A stretch of DNA of 64,000 bases, from positions 496,001-560,000 of the forward strand of contig CANMSO010000003.1 of the NCBI GenBank assembly GCA_947500545.1, given 5' to 3'. Under the pieces are notes generated by a model. That model searched no databases and had not been told where the DNA came from. It worked only from the letters and a program-made list of their open reading frames with translations. Of this stretch, positions 63,662 through 64,000 are shown in pieces (position 1 is the first letter of the stretch; each line of letters starts with the position of its first letter). Source of the stretch: an uncultured Aquimarina sp. (GTDB lineage: Bacteria > Bacteroidota > Bacteroidia > Flavobacteriales > Flavobacteriaceae). A program made the translations under genes and the position numbers.

Positions 63662-64000
63662 ATGAAAATCTTCAAAAAATTTCTTAAAGCACTATTAGCT
63701 ATAATTGTTCTATGCGTTATTGGATTATACGTATTTGATTCTGAATATATTTTTAAAGGAGTACGTGTAGTTTATATGACCGGTCATACTACGGCATATT
63801 TAGATGATTATACCCATTTTGATAATCGTACTATAGAAAAGGGAAATGCTAATTTGCCCTGGGCAATACATGAAGAGTATAATAAAGCGAAATCAACAGA
63901 TAGGCTTGATACGATTAATGCTAAGTTAGGAACGGTTGCATATATGATTATCAAAAATGATAGTATTTGGTATGAGAAATATGCAGATGGATTTGGTGTT
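63662..64000 (+). CDS. Serine hydrolase (beta-lactamase family), N-terminal part only
   Basis: An ATG at 63662 opens MKIFKKFLKALLAIIVLCVIGLYVFD..., a signal anchor, and stays open to the window edge (113 residues). The segment INAKLGTVAYMIIKNDSIWYEKYADGFG resembles the start of the penicillin-binding-protein-like beta-lactamase family, where 'GVAVLVIKDGKIVYEKGYG' is the usual form. The active-site S-x-x-K would lie beyond the edge, so function is not confirmed. Confidence 0.65.
   Translation, partial: MKIFKKFLKALLAIIVLCVIGLYVFDSEYIFKGVRVVYMTGHTTAYLDDYTHFDNRTIEKGNANLPWAIHEEYNKAKSTDRLDTINAKLGTVAYMIIKNDSIWYEKYADGFGV

Noticed and set aside
1..64000. tRNA, rRNA, CRISPR or prophage
   Set aside because: No cloverleaf-like sequence, regularly spaced repeats, or phage structural genes were recognised on either strand.

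Overview
The window looks like a chromosomal segment of a marine-type Flavobacteriaceae (Bacteroidota). The evidence is low GC, Bacteroidota-type promoters (TAnnTTTG -7 boxes), sparse Shine-Dalgarno sites, and family content typical of the group: ~800-residue MacB-like permeases, VPS10/BNR proteins, an ABC-2 permease fused to an M1 peptidase, the HemJ route of haem synthesis, and many short lipoproteins. No rRNA, tRNA, CRISPR array or integrated phage was seen.

Layout. 1-2994 (minus): nadD (cut by the edge), gmk, yicC, a GNAT acetyltransferase and hemJ. 2998-8677 (minus): a secreted VPS10/BNR protein, a MATE transporter and hemH. 8971-10046: a tiny orphan ORF and an AraC regulator divergent from hemA. 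10247-16463 (plus): a haem operon hemA-hemC-hemD-hemE-(DUF6973-like)-(EI24-like)-hemF; hemC and hemD both have TTG starts. 16544-17667: two small lipoproteins. hemB stands apart at 59293.

17671-45152 is the centre of interest. A histidine kinase and a sigma-54-type response regulator (minus) diverge from a ~24.5 kb plus-strand operon: TolC-like channel, HlyD/MacA-like adaptor, MacB-type ATPase, GIN/DUF2807 beta-solenoid protein, EIGHT consecutive MacB/FtsX-type permeases of 794-836 residues, and a second ATPase with an altered D-loop. A -24/-12-like element and an upstream dyad lie in the divergent gap. Each permease appears to be an internal duplication of the MacB fold, so one outer-membrane exit and one adaptor sit beside eight alternative inner-membrane modules. 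Two junctions carry an identical 51-bp sequence, which points to duplication or gene conversion within the array.

45192-45636 is a 442-bp unit in which a DUF559 endonuclease-like gene is bounded almost exactly by 30-bp perfect inverted repeats; one repeat encodes its C-terminus. A related palindromic repeat recurs near 60.3 kb. 45680-49997 holds a CarboxypepD_reg protein, a YwqK/TonB_C-like protein, a fasciclin lipoprotein and a membrane protein.

50400-53671 looks like a lipoprotein polymorphic toxin with an overlapping immunity-like gene and two further small immunity-like genes, each followed or preceded by a hairpin. 53797-54528 is a secreted GLPGLI-like protein. 54635-59121 (minus) is an ABC ATPase plus the ABC-permease/M1 peptidase fusion. 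59293-64000 (plus) holds hemB, a TerB-like protein, a cytochrome c lipoprotein, a DinB-fold protein, a CNNM/CBS protein, an Ogt-type methyltransferase and the start of a serine hydrolase, with dispersed palindromic repeats in the gaps.

Haem genes for most steps from glutamyl-tRNA to protohaem are present (A, B, C, D, E, F, J, H); hemL is not in the window.
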